The notes beneath the pieces were generated by a model. The model worked only from the letters and a program-made list of their open reading frames with translations. It had not been told where the DNA came from and ran no database searches. Shown piece by piece: positions 8,511 to 18,857 of a stretch of 64,000 nt of DNA; position 1 is the stretch's first letter; each line of letters opens with the position of its first letter. This stretch comes from Kitasatospora sp. SolWspMP-SS2h. Its GTDB lineage: Bacteria > Actinomycetota > Actinomycetes > Streptomycetales > Streptomycetaceae. The translations under genes and the position numbers were made by a program. The stretch lies in contig NZ_QLLT01000031.1 of assembly GCF_003259315.1 (NCBI RefSeq), positions 1 to 64,000 of the forward strand, read 5' to 3'.

Positions 8511-8652
8511 GCCGCGGGCCCGCGTTCCGCTAGCCCGGTCGGCGGTGCGCCGCAACTCGGCTCGGCCGGAAAGCCATTTCGCTACCCGTCCATGGGGCAC
8601 GAATAACCACTCGATGGGGTGAAGTTTCCGGAAGCCCTCGGCGTGGCGATCG

Positions 8653-8688
8653 TTGACGGTGCTTTGGCGACTGCCTACCGTCAGGTGA
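8653..8688 (+). promoter_or_regulatory. Promoter of the second MerR gene, with overlapping inverted repeat
   Basis: ttgacg (8653-8658), 17-base spacer, taccgt (8676-8681): a consensus HrdB-type promoter with a predicted start near 8688. The inverted repeat tgacggt (8654-8660) / accgtca (8677-8683) covers both hexamers, a possible operator for autoregulation. The rest of 8511-8779 has no gene. Confidence 0.65.
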
Positions 8689-8779
8689 TGGCCCGCCGGA
8701 CGGGCCACCCGCAGCCCGGGGCCCGGCAGGGCTCCTGCGGGTCCCGTGGGGCCTTGGGCGGTATGGACGGAGGTTGGCG

Positions 8780-9457
8780 ATGAGCGGCACCGGCGACGAG
8801 ACGCGTTCCGGAGCGCTGTGCGCGGTGCACCTGCCGCGCGCCGACCGGGCCCTGATCGGGCGGCCCTGGCGGCCCGAACCCGAGGCGGAGGAGCTGCCGC
8901 GGCTCGGCCGCTTCCCGGCCGTCCAGCCCGGACAGCCCGCGATCGAGCGGCTCGCCCCGACCTCCGCGCTGGTCGGCTACCGCGGCCCGACGGCCTGCGC
9001 CGCGGCTGGCATCACCTACCGGCAGCTCGACTACTGGGCGCGCACCGGGCTGCTGGAGCCCTCGGTGCGCTCCGCGTACCCGGCGGGCGCGCAGCGGCTG
9101 TACAGCTTCCGGGACATTCTGCTGCTGAAAATCGTCAAGCGGCTGCTGGACGCCGGCGTGTCGCTGCAGAACATCCGGGTGGCCGTCACCCACCTGCAGT
9201 CCGCCGACCCGGCCGACCTGACCGGGCTGACCCTGATGTGCGACGGGGCGACGGTCTACGAGTGCACCTCGCCGCAGCAGGTGGTCGACCTGCTGAACGG
9301 CGGCCAGGGCGTGTTCGGCATCGCGGTCGGCGCGGTCCGGCAGGAGCTGGAGGCCACCCTGGGGCGGCTGCACGGCGAGCGCACCGACACCGGCGAGACA
9401 CTGCTCGGCGACGACCCGGGCGACGAGCTGGCGCAGCGCCGCAACCGCGCGGGCTGA
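8780..9457 (+). CDS. MerR-family regulator, Rv1830/ResR type
   Basis: A 225-aa regulator. A ~65-residue N-terminal extension precedes a MerR winged helix (GPTACAAAGITYRQLDYWARTG ... AGAQRLYSFRDILLLKIVKRLL), followed by a C-terminal region shared by this actinobacterial subfamily. ATG 8780 has ggaggt 7 bases upstream, better than the in-frame TTG at 8774. The M. tuberculosis orthologue (resR) affects growth and division under drug pressure. It has its own promoter, so it can be regulated apart from the upstream module. Confidence 0.85.
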   Translation: MSGTGDETRSGALCAVHLPRADRALIGRPWRPEPEAEELPRLGRFPAVQPGQPAIERLAPTSALVGYRGPTACAAAGITYRQLDYWARTGLLEPSVRSAYPAGAQRLYSFRDILLLKIVKRLLDAGVSLQNIRVAVTHLQSADPADLTGLTLMCDGATVYECTSPQQVVDLLNGGQGVFGIAVGAVRQELEATLGRLHGERTDTGETLLGDDPGDELAQRRNRAG

Positions 9458-9521
9458 CGGCGCGGCGGCCTCCCGGCCCGGCCGGGGAACCGGCGGACCG
9501 GTCCGGGCCGTCCTGGTCCGT

Positions 9522-10259
9522 GTGTCGACGATCTTGAGGTGTGCGGGGCGGCGGGCCCGGGCGGTGTGGCGCGCGGTGCGCCCGGTGGACCGGCGGCGGC
9601 AGCGCCGCTGGTTTCAGGTGCTGGTGCTCTGCTCCGCGCTGGGGCTGGCGCCGGACGCCTGGCTGCACCTCGCCCGGTCCGGGCGGGTCGGCACGGTGGC
9701 CGACGCCCCCGGGGCACCGGTCGCGGTGGTGTTCGGCGCCGGGCTGATGGACGGCGCGCCCTCCCCGTACCTGGCGCACCGGCTGGACGCGGCGCTGGAG
9801 CTGTACCGGGCCCATAAGGTGCGGGCGATCCTGGTGACCGGCGACAACGGCACCGTCCGGTACGACGAGACCGACGCGATGCGCGGCTACCTGATCGACC
9901 GCGGGGTGCCCGCGGTGCGGGTGGTCGGCGACTACGCGGGCTTCGACACCTGGGACTCGTGCAGCCGGGCGCACCGGATCTTCGGCGTCGACCGGGCGCT
10001 GCTGGTCAGTCAGACCTTCCACGTCCGGCGGGCGCTGGCCCTGTGCGCGGCGGCCGGGATCGACGCGTACGGGGTCGGGGTGGAGGAGCGGCACGACGTC
10101 ACCTGGGAGTACGGCGAGGCGCGGGAGGTCGCCGGCGCGCTGAAGGCGGCGGTGAACGTGCTGCTGCGGCCGGACCCGACCCTGCTGGGGCCGCGCGAGG
10201 ACGGGGTGGCGCGGGCGCTCGCGGACGCGGACGCGGCGGGGGCGGGCGGGACCGGCTGA
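9522..10259 (+). CDS. DUF218 (YdcF/SanA/ElyC-like) membrane protein
   Basis: A ~245-aa protein with a basic N-terminus, one hydrophobic segment (~28-45), and a DUF218 domain: VAVVFGAGLMDGAPSPYLAH, then VRAILVTGDNG, and VSQTFHVRRALALCAAAGI. Family members (SanA, ElyC) are linked to envelope integrity and vancomycin sensitivity; the reaction is unknown. The GTG start at 9522 is the longest plausible one, with no clear SD, so the N-terminus is uncertain. Confidence 0.78.
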   Translation: MSTILRCAGRRARAVWRAVRPVDRRRQRRWFQVLVLCSALGLAPDAWLHLARSGRVGTVADAPGAPVAVVFGAGLMDGAPSPYLAHRLDAALELYRAHKVRAILVTGDNGTVRYDETDAMRGYLIDRGVPAVRVVGDYAGFDTWDSCSRAHRIFGVDRALLVSQTFHVRRALALCAAAGIDAYGVGVEERHDVTWEYGEAREVAGALKAAVNVLLRPDPTLLGPREDGVARALADADAAGAGGTG

Positions 10260-10319
10260 GCCGGGGCCGCGCCGGGGGACCGCCGGGGGATTGTCGGTGG
10301 GGCGCGGGATGATCGGGCA

Positions 10320-11693
10320 GTGCGGACCGTGCCGAGCATCATCCACCTCGACATGGACGCCTTCTTCGCCGCGGTGGAGCAGGCGTCCAAGCCGAGCCTG
10401 CGCGGCAAGCCGGTCGTCGTCGGCGGCCTGGGCGGGCGCGGCGTGGTCTCCACCGCCTCCTACGAGGCCCGGAAGTTCGGCGTGCACTCGGCGATGCCGA
10501 TGGCGCAGGCCCGCCGGCTCTGCCCGAACGCGGCGTTCCTGACCGGCCGGTTCGAGGCGTACCGGGCCAACAGCGAGATCGTGATGGGCCTGCTGCGGGA
10601 GCGCTCCCCGCTGGTCGAGCCGCTCAGCCTGGACGAGGCGTTCGTCGACCTGGAGGCCGGGCCGTACGGGCCCGCGCTGGCCGCCGCGGCCACGCCCGCG
10701 GCGGGCGCCCAGCTGGTGCTGGCGCTGGCCGAGGACCTGCGGGCCGACATCCTGGAGCGCACCGGGCTGACCGCCTCGGTCGGCGCCGCGGCCTCCAAGC
10801 TGATGGCGAAGATCGCCTCCGAGCGGGCCAAGCCGGACGGGCTGGTGCTGGTCGAGCCCGGCACCGAGCGGGCGGTGCTGGCCCCGATGCCGGTGCGGGC
10901 GCTGCCCGGGATCGGCCCGGCCACCGAACAGGCGCTGCGCCGGGCCGGGTTGACCACGGTGGCGGACCTGGCGGAGGCCGGGTTCGGGGAGCTGGTCGGG
11001 CTGCTCGGCAAGGCGCACGGGGCGGGCGTGTTCCAGATGGCGATCGGCTGGGACGAGCGGCCGGTGGTGCCGGACCGGGACGCCAAGTCGGTGTCGGTGG
11101 AGGACACCTTCGAGGTCGACCTGGCCGACCGGGACCGCATCCTGCGCGAGATCGAGCAGCTCGCCGCGCGGTGCGTGCGCCGCCTGCGGGCGGCCGGGCG
11201 CTCCGGGCGGACGGTGGTGCTCAAGGTCCGCCGCTTCGACTTCTCGACGCTGACCCGCTCCGAGACGCTGCGCGGGCCGACGGACGACGAGGAGGTGATC
11301 GCGGCGACGGCGCGCCGGCTGGCCCTCCAGGTCGACGTCACCGGCGGGGTGCGGCTGCTGGGCGTGGGCGTCGCGCAGCTCGCGGACTACACCCAGGAGG
11401 ACCTGTTCGCCCAACTGGAGCGGGAGGAACGGGAGTCGGGGACGGCGGCGGTGGTCGAGGAGGCGGTGGCGGAGCCGGTGCCGGCCGATCCGGCGTCCCG
11501 GCGCTGGTGGCCCGGACAGGACGTGACGCACCGCGGGTTCGGCCCCGGCTGGGTGCAGGGCAGCGGGGTCGGCCGGGTGACGGTGCGCTTCGAGACGCCG
11601 TACTCGGGGGTGGGCCGGGTGCGGACGTTCGCGGTCGGGGACGAGGAGCTGGAGGCTTCGGGCGCGCTGCCGCTGCGGCCCCCGGCGGGGTGA
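10320..11693 (+). CDS. dinB: DNA polymerase IV (Y family)
   Basis: A 457-aa translesion polymerase. Palm motifs with the catalytic acidic residues are visible: HLDMDAFFAAVE near the N-terminus and PLSLDEAFVDLE. The thumb helix-hairpin-helix (RALPGIGPATEQALRRAG) and the little-finger domain follow. The C-terminus (~380-457) carries an extra basic region, RWWPGQDVTHRGFGPGWVQ, seen in actinobacterial DinB proteins. No beta-clamp pentapeptide is obvious at the very C-terminus. The GTG start is followed immediately by the catalytic region, so it cannot be much later. Confidence 0.92.
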   Translation: MRTVPSIIHLDMDAFFAAVEQASKPSLRGKPVVVGGLGGRGVVSTASYEARKFGVHSAMPMAQARRLCPNAAFLTGRFEAYRANSEIVMGLLRERSPLVEPLSLDEAFVDLEAGPYGPALAAAATPAAGAQLVLALAEDLRADILERTGLTASVGAAASKLMAKIASERAKPDGLVLVEPGTERAVLAPMPVRALPGIGPATEQALRRAGLTTVADLAEAGFGELVGLLGKAHGAGVFQMAIGWDERPVVPDRDAKSVSVEDTFEVDLADRDRILREIEQLAARCVRRLRAAGRSGRTVVLKVRRFDFSTLTRSETLRGPTDDEEVIAATARRLALQVDVTGGVRLLGVGVAQLADYTQEDLFAQLEREERESGTAAVVEEAVAEPVPADPASRRWWPGQDVTHRGFGPGWVQGSGVGRVTVRFETPYSGVGRVRTFAVGDEELEASGALPLRPPAG

Positions 11694-11713
11694 GGGGCGT
11701 GCGGGAAGCAGGG

Positions 11714-11765
11714 GGAGCAGGAGCACCCCCCGCCGATGCCCGTGGCGGGGGGTGCTCCTGCTGCT
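11714..11765. terminator. Bidirectional terminator between dinB and the MFS gene
   Basis: A near-perfect hairpin of ~18 bp, with arms agcaggagcaccccccgcc and ggcggggggtgctcctgct, lies between the convergent dinB and MFS genes. Confidence 0.85.
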
Positions 11766-11796
11766 CGCGTGTGTCCAGTACGCGAGGGGGACGCCG

Positions 11797-13266
11797 TCAG
11801 GCGTCGGTCCTGGTGAGGGCCGGGGCGGCCTGCCCGGCGGGGGCCGGGGCGGACTTGACGGCGCGGATGGCGAACGGGACGGCGGCGGCCACCAGGCACA
11901 TCGCGCCGGCCACCCAGAAGGCGTTCCGGTAGGCGTTCTCGGTGGGGAGCTGGATCGGCACCGGGAGCTTGAGGACGTCGCCGGTGAGGATCGCGCTCAT
12001 CACGGCGGTGCCGACCGCGCCGCCGACGGTGCGCAGCACGGCGTTCATGCCGTTGGCGATGCCGGACTGCTCGGCGGGGACGGCGCCGTTGATGTAGGCG
12101 GGCATCGCGGCGTAGGCGAGGCCGACGCCGAGGCCGAAGACCGCGGAGGAGAAGTAGATGTCGAACTCGGCGCCGTGGCGCAGTGCCAGGTAGGCCATCG
12201 AGACGGCGCCGAGGAAGCCGCCGAGCACCAGCGGGAGGCGGGGGCCGCGGCGGGCGATCAGCAGGGCGCCGAGCGGGGCGGCGACCATCGAGCCGATCGC
12301 GGAGGGCAGCAGCATGACGCCGGCGTGCAGGACGGTGGCGGTGAAGCCGTAGTGGGTGAGCTTCTCCGGGGTCTGCGCGAAGTTGCTGATCACCATGAAC
12401 GAGCCGTACATGCCGAAGCCGATCAGCAGACCGGAGAGGTTGGTGAAGGCGACGGCGGGGCGGGCCATCATCGACAGGTCGACCAGCGGGTGGGCGACCT
12501 TGGACTCGACCAGGAGCCAGGCCAGGGCGACCACGGCGGCGACGGCGAACAGGCCGAGGGTGCGGGTGGACGTCCAGCCCCAGTGGTTGCCCTGGCTGAC
12601 GGCGACCAGCAGGGCGGAGAGCCAGCCGGCCAGGGTGAGCGCGCCGAGCGGGTCGGCGCCGCCCTCCTTGTCGGTGACCGGGTCGGCGGGGACCCGCAGG
12701 ACCACCAGCAGGACCGCGACCAGGCCGAAGACCAGGCCCATCCAGAAGATCGACTTGTAGCTCCAGTGCTCCAGGAGCAGGCCGGTGGCGACCAGGCCGA
12801 GGCCGGAGCCGACGCCCATCGAGGCGGAGATCGCGGCGACGCCGCCGGTCACCTTGTGCCGGGGCAGCTCGTCGCGGACGATGCTGATCGCCAGCGGCAG
12901 CACGCCGCCGCCCGCGCCCTGCAGCACCCGGGCGACCACCAGCCAGGTGAAGGAGTGGGTGCCCACCGCGAGGCCGGAGCCGAGCACCAGGCCGGCCAGC
13001 GAGACCAGCAGCATGGGCTTGCGTCCGCGCAGGTCGCCGAAGCGGCCCAGCAGCGGGGTGAGCACCGCCGCGGAGAGCAGGTTGGCGGTCATCAGCCAGG
13101 TGATGCTGGAGCCCGAGACGTTCAGCTCGCGGGCCAGGCCCGGCAGGATCGGGACGACCGCGGTCTGCACCACGCTGAAGGCCAGCATGGCCAGGATCAG
13201 GGCGGGCAGGACCCGGGCGCTGGTGGGCTTGGCGGCCGTGGGGGTGGGCTGTGGTGCCTCACTCAC
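11797..13266 (-). CDS. MFS drug exporter, DHA2 (EmrB/QacA-like) 14-TM family
   Basis: A 489-aa multi-span transporter. Motif A (GRFGDLRGRKPML) lies in the loop after TM2, and the antiporter-type motif C region (ASMGVGSGLGLVATGLLLE) follows. Length and topology fit the 14-TM DHA2 drug:H+ antiporters. ATG at 13266 has aggagt upstream on the minus strand. No TetR or MarR gene is adjacent. An inverted repeat 70-100 bases upstream (13336-13367) is a candidate operator. The substrate cannot be inferred. Confidence 0.9.
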   Translation of the reverse strand: MSEAPQPTPTAAKPTSARVLPALILAMLAFSVVQTAVVPILPGLARELNVSGSSITWLMTANLLSAAVLTPLLGRFGDLRGRKPMLLVSLAGLVLGSGLAVGTHSFTWLVVARVLQGAGGGVLPLAISIVRDELPRHKVTGGVAAISASMGVGSGLGLVATGLLLEHWSYKSIFWMGLVFGLVAVLLVVLRVPADPVTDKEGGADPLGALTLAGWLSALLVAVSQGNHWGWTSTRTLGLFAVAAVVALAWLLVESKVAHPLVDLSMMARPAVAFTNLSGLLIGFGMYGSFMVISNFAQTPEKLTHYGFTATVLHAGVMLLPSAIGSMVAAPLGALLIARRGPRLPLVLGGFLGAVSMAYLALRHGAEFDIYFSSAVFGLGVGLAYAAMPAYINGAVPAEQSGIANGMNAVLRTVGGAVGTAVMSAILTGDVLKLPVPIQLPTENAYRNAFWVAGAMCLVAAAVPFAIRAVKSAPAPAGQAAPALTRTDA

Positions 13267-13335
13267 GGGGACTCCTCCGACAGGTTGCTTCAGAAAGGCG
13301 ATAGTGCAGGGACTGAAGTAACGATGTCGGGAGAT

Positions 13336-13367
13336 GCTTCACCGTGTCAAATATCGATCGGTGAAGC
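13336..13367. promoter_or_regulatory. Inverted repeat upstream of the MFS gene (candidate operator)
   Basis: gcttcaccg (13336-13344) and cggtgaagc (13359-13367) are perfect 9-bp arms around an AT-richer 14-base spacer (tgtcaaatatcgat). The site is 70-100 bases upstream of the MFS start and 60 bases after the PRC-barrel stop. A terminator is less likely because the loop is long and no T run follows on the minus strand. Confidence 0.5.
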
Positions 13368-13428
13368 TTTGGCAAAGCGCCGGCCCCGACCCGCCGGAGC
13401 GGGCCGGGGCCGGACGGCCGACGGGCCG

Positions 13429-14529
13429 TCAGGAGCGCAGCGGCTCCGGGCGGGCGTGCTCCGCGCTGCCGTTCGCGGCGGCCGACTGCGGCCGGGCCGC
13501 CGGCGACTGCGGCTGCGCGTTCCACGGCCGGCGCTGCCGCGGCCCCTCGCCGTCCCCCTCGCCGGTGGTCGCGTCGTGCACCTCCACCTGCTCGCGGCGC
13601 AGCTCCTCGCGGACCACCTCCTCCTCGGTGTACCGCTCCACCACCAGCCGCACCCGCTCGATCGGCGCCAGGTACTTGCGCACCACCGGGCGCTCCTCGC
13701 GCAGCGTGACCTCCTCGACCGCCTCGGCGATCTCCTGCTCGCTCAGCGCCGCCCGCTCCGCGTCCGACACCGGGATCCGCTCCACCCGCACCCGCTCGCG
13801 CACCACCGGCACCCGGCGCTCCACCTGCTCGGTGGTCACGTACTTGCGCAGCCGGGTGGTGCCCACCTCGTGCCACTCGGTGCTGATGTCGATCCGCTCC
13901 TCGCGGCAGGTGATCTCCACCGGCGCGGTCGGCTCCGCCGCGGCCGACCGGGCGGACGGCGGCTGCTGCTGCTGCGACTGCGGCTGGGCCTGCTGGTGCC
14001 GGCCCGCGGCGTGCGCGGCCGCAGCGGCGGCGCCGGGGGCGGGCGCCGGGGTGGGGGAGGAGGCGACGGTGCCGAAGTCGCGGTCCGCGACGGGCGCCGC
14101 GGGCTCCTCGCGCGGGTGCTCCTTCGCGGTCGCCGCCGCCCCGGCGGTCCCGGCCGCCGCCGTCCCGGTCGCCGCTGCCGTGCCGTCCACCGCCGCCCGG
14201 CCCGAACCGGCGTCGCCGCCCGTGTCCAGCCCGTAGTAGCGGTACAGCTGCAGCTCCTGGGCCGGCGAGAGGTGCTGGCCCACGCCGAAGTCCGGCGACT
14301 CCTTGATCAGCGACTTGTCGTACGGGACGCGCAGCTCGTCGCCCGCGAACTCGCTGGTGGTCAGCGGGACGAAGGCGTCCCGGCCGAAGATCCCCGTGCG
14401 GACGGCCGCCCACTCCGGTTCGCCGGTGGCGTCGTCCAGGTACACCTCGTCGACCGTGCCGATCTTGTCACCGTTCCGGTCGACCGCCTTGTGTCCGATC
14501 AGGTCGCGCGGATCGATATCGGTCTGCAC
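13429..14529 (-). CDS. PRC-barrel and DUF2382 (YsnF/AvaK) stress protein
   Basis: A 366-aa soluble protein. An N-terminal PRC-barrel (~5-80: DLIGHKAVDRNGDKIGTVDE) is followed by a long Ala/Gln/Pro-rich linker (~105-205) and a C-terminal DUF2382 domain (~205-330) with charged repeats such as VPVVRERVRVERIPV and EEVTLREERPVVRKYLAP. Homologues are often general-stress or envelope-stress proteins of unknown activity. GTG 14529 was chosen for ggagga just upstream; an in-frame ATG at 14601 lacks an SD. It is divergent from gcvP. Confidence 0.85.
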   Translation of the reverse strand: MQTDIDPRDLIGHKAVDRNGDKIGTVDEVYLDDATGEPEWAAVRTGIFGRDAFVPLTTSEFAGDELRVPYDKSLIKESPDFGVGQHLSPAQELQLYRYYGLDTGGDAGSGRAAVDGTAAATGTAAAGTAGAAATAKEHPREEPAAPVADRDFGTVASSPTPAPAPGAAAAAAHAAGRHQQAQPQSQQQQPPSARSAAAEPTAPVEITCREERIDISTEWHEVGTTRLRKYVTTEQVERRVPVVRERVRVERIPVSDAERAALSEQEIAEAVEEVTLREERPVVRKYLAPIERVRLVVERYTEEEVVREELRREQVEVHDATTGEGDGEGPRQRRPWNAQPQSPAARPQSAAANGSAEHARPEPLRS

Positions 14530-14722
14530 GCTGTCCTCCAGTCCTGCTGCTCCTGGGAAGATCCGTCCGGAGGCGGCCGGAGGAGCGTGCCGGGCCGCCA
14601 CTTCACACCAAACGGCACGTCACGGACGGCGGCACCCCGGACGCCGCCGTCCGGGGCAGATCACAGGTCCGCACCGGTGATCCGGGAGGCCCGCGCTGGT
14701 AACCTCGGAGGCGACCGCCGAG

Positions 14723-14960
14723 CCCGCTCGGGAGAGTCCCGGAACCGCCCGAACGGCGGGGTGCGGGGCGCCGAAGGAGCAACCCCTCCCCGGAATCTCT
14801 CAGGCATCCGTACCGAACGGGACAGGTCACTCTGGAAAGCAGGGCAGGACCGTCGGCACCGGAGCCGGCCGACCCGCCCTCGCCGACGGTGCAAGCCGGC
14901 CGGGCCCGCGCGGTCCGGACGTGCGAAGCTCTCAGGTACCGATGACAGAGGGGGAGGCTG
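14723..14960 (+). ncRNA. Tandem glycine riboswitch upstream of gcvP
   Basis: Two consecutive glycine aptamers. Aptamer I (~14723-14848) has cgctcgggagagtcccgg, cgccgaaggagcaa, aatctctcaggca and gtcactctggaaagcaggg. Aptamer II (~14850-14960) has gccgacggtgcaagccgg, cgaagctctcaggtacc and gatgacagaggggga. The arrangement is the known cooperative tandem glycine riboswitch that turns on gcv genes. The expression platform lies between ~14960 and the SD at ~15028; I could not decide between transcriptional and translational control. Confidence 0.92.
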
Positions 14961-15043
14961 ACGGGTTCGTACGCCCAGGCGCTCCCACGGCCGCCGACCG
15001 CGTGCGTACCACCGCCGGTCCGCGACCAGGAGGCCCGACCCCC

Positions 15044-17917
<2,874 letters not shown>

Positions 17918-17930
17918 GCGCGTAGCGGGA

Positions 17931-17981
17931 ACGCGGAAGCCGCCCGGCCGGGGAGTTCCCCCGGCCGGGCGGCTTCCGCGT
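17931..17981. terminator. Bidirectional terminator after gcvP
   Basis: A long perfect hairpin, with arms cgcggaagccgcccggccgg and ccggccgggcggcttccgcg, lies between the convergent gcvP and DUF1844 genes. Confidence 0.87.
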
Positions 17982-18004
17982 GGGGCCCGGCAGGGCCCGG
18001 GGGC

Positions 18005-18397
18005 TCAGGAGTAGACGGGGCCGGTGAACTTCTCGCCGGGGCCGGTGCCGGGGGCGTCGGGGACGAGGGAGGCCTCGCGGAAGGCCAGCTGGAGGGAGCG
18101 GAGGCCGTCGCGGAGGGGGGCGGCGTGGAAGTTGGAGATCTCGGGGGCTCCGGCGGTGACCAGGCCGGCCAGGGCGGTGATCAGCTTGCGGGCCTCGTCG
18201 AGGTCCTTGTCGGCCTCGCCGCCCTCGGCGAGGCCGCACTTGACGGCGGCGGCGCTCATCAGGTGGACGGCGACGGTGGTGATCACCTCGACGGCGGGGA
18301 CCTCGGCGATGTCACGGGTCAGGTCGTCGAAGCCGAGGGCCTGGTCGGACTCGGACCCGGACTCGGACTCGGGCGCGTGGTCGGGCTGGCTGGTCAA
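18005..18397 (-). CDS. DUF1844 family protein
   Basis: A 130-aa small soluble protein with the DUF1844 pattern: VPAVEVITTVAVHLMSAAAVKCGL, then DLDEARKLITALAGLV. The N-terminus is an acidic Glu/Ser stretch. The chosen start is TTG at 18397 because ggag lies 7 bases upstream, and no ATG or GTG in this frame falls between it and the conserved domain. Function unknown. It is regularly found divergent from infC in actinomycetes, as here. Confidence 0.8.
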   Translation of the reverse strand: MTSQPDHAPESESGSESDQALGFDDLTRDIAEVPAVEVITTVAVHLMSAAAVKCGLAEGGEADKDLDEARKLITALAGLVTAGAPEISNFHAAPLRDGLRSLQLAFREASLVPDAPGTGPGEKFTGPVYS

Positions 18398-18492
18398 GGC
18401 GTCACTCCGGAGTGCTGGTGCGAAAGCGGGGTACGGATGGAGCGTACAAGGCGGGTGGCGGGGGATCGGAATACCGGTCGGCCCCGGAACGC

Positions 18493-18508
18493 TGGTATGA
18501 TTCGAGAC
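18493..18508 (+). promoter_or_regulatory. Extended -10 promoter for infC operon
   Basis: tggtatgat (18493-18501) combines a TGN extension with the near-consensus -10 tatgat. No clear -35 is seen. The predicted start is near 18508, giving a ~350-base leader before infC. Confidence 0.6.
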
Positions 18509-18857
18509 TGACCGGCCAGGCGAGCCTTCGGGTTGCCCGGCCAGCAAGTGGAGGCTCCACTCCAGGAGGCCCGAGAGGGCAACCGCGAAAGTCTCCCACC
18601 TGATCGGCCGAAGGGCCGACGGGTCCGGTCCGTGGTGGGCGCCGCGAGGACTGCCCGCTGCCAGTGGTGTCCGTCAGGACATCCCGGAACGTGTGGAGCC
18701 CCGCCTGTACCGTGCGGGGCTTTTTTCGTGCGTTCGGTGCTCCTGCCAGAGGGCGGCGGCAGCGGAGCATGAATGAAGCCCCGCCCAGTGGTCGAAACCA
18801 CTACGTGCGACCGCCGCCCGACGGCCGCATCGGAAAAGGTGCAACCGAGGAGGCCCC
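18508..18857 (+). promoter_or_regulatory. Structured infC leader with internal intrinsic terminator (attenuator candidate)
   Basis: The 460-base gap before infC contains no gene. Within it, agccccgcctgtaccgtgcggggct (~18697-18721) forms an 8-bp GC hairpin followed by six T, a strong intrinsic terminator 130 bases before infC. Upstream are several pairable segments (for example cggccgaagggccg at 18605-18618, ggtgtccgtcaggacatcc at 18665-18684). A terminator inside an operon leader implies conditional read-through. I see no T-box UGGN bulge or AGGGUGGNACCGCG element. Confidence 0.68.

Noticed and set aside
18508..18857. T-box riboswitch before infC
   Set aside because: No specifier loop or AGGGUGGNACCGCG element; only the terminator half resembles one.
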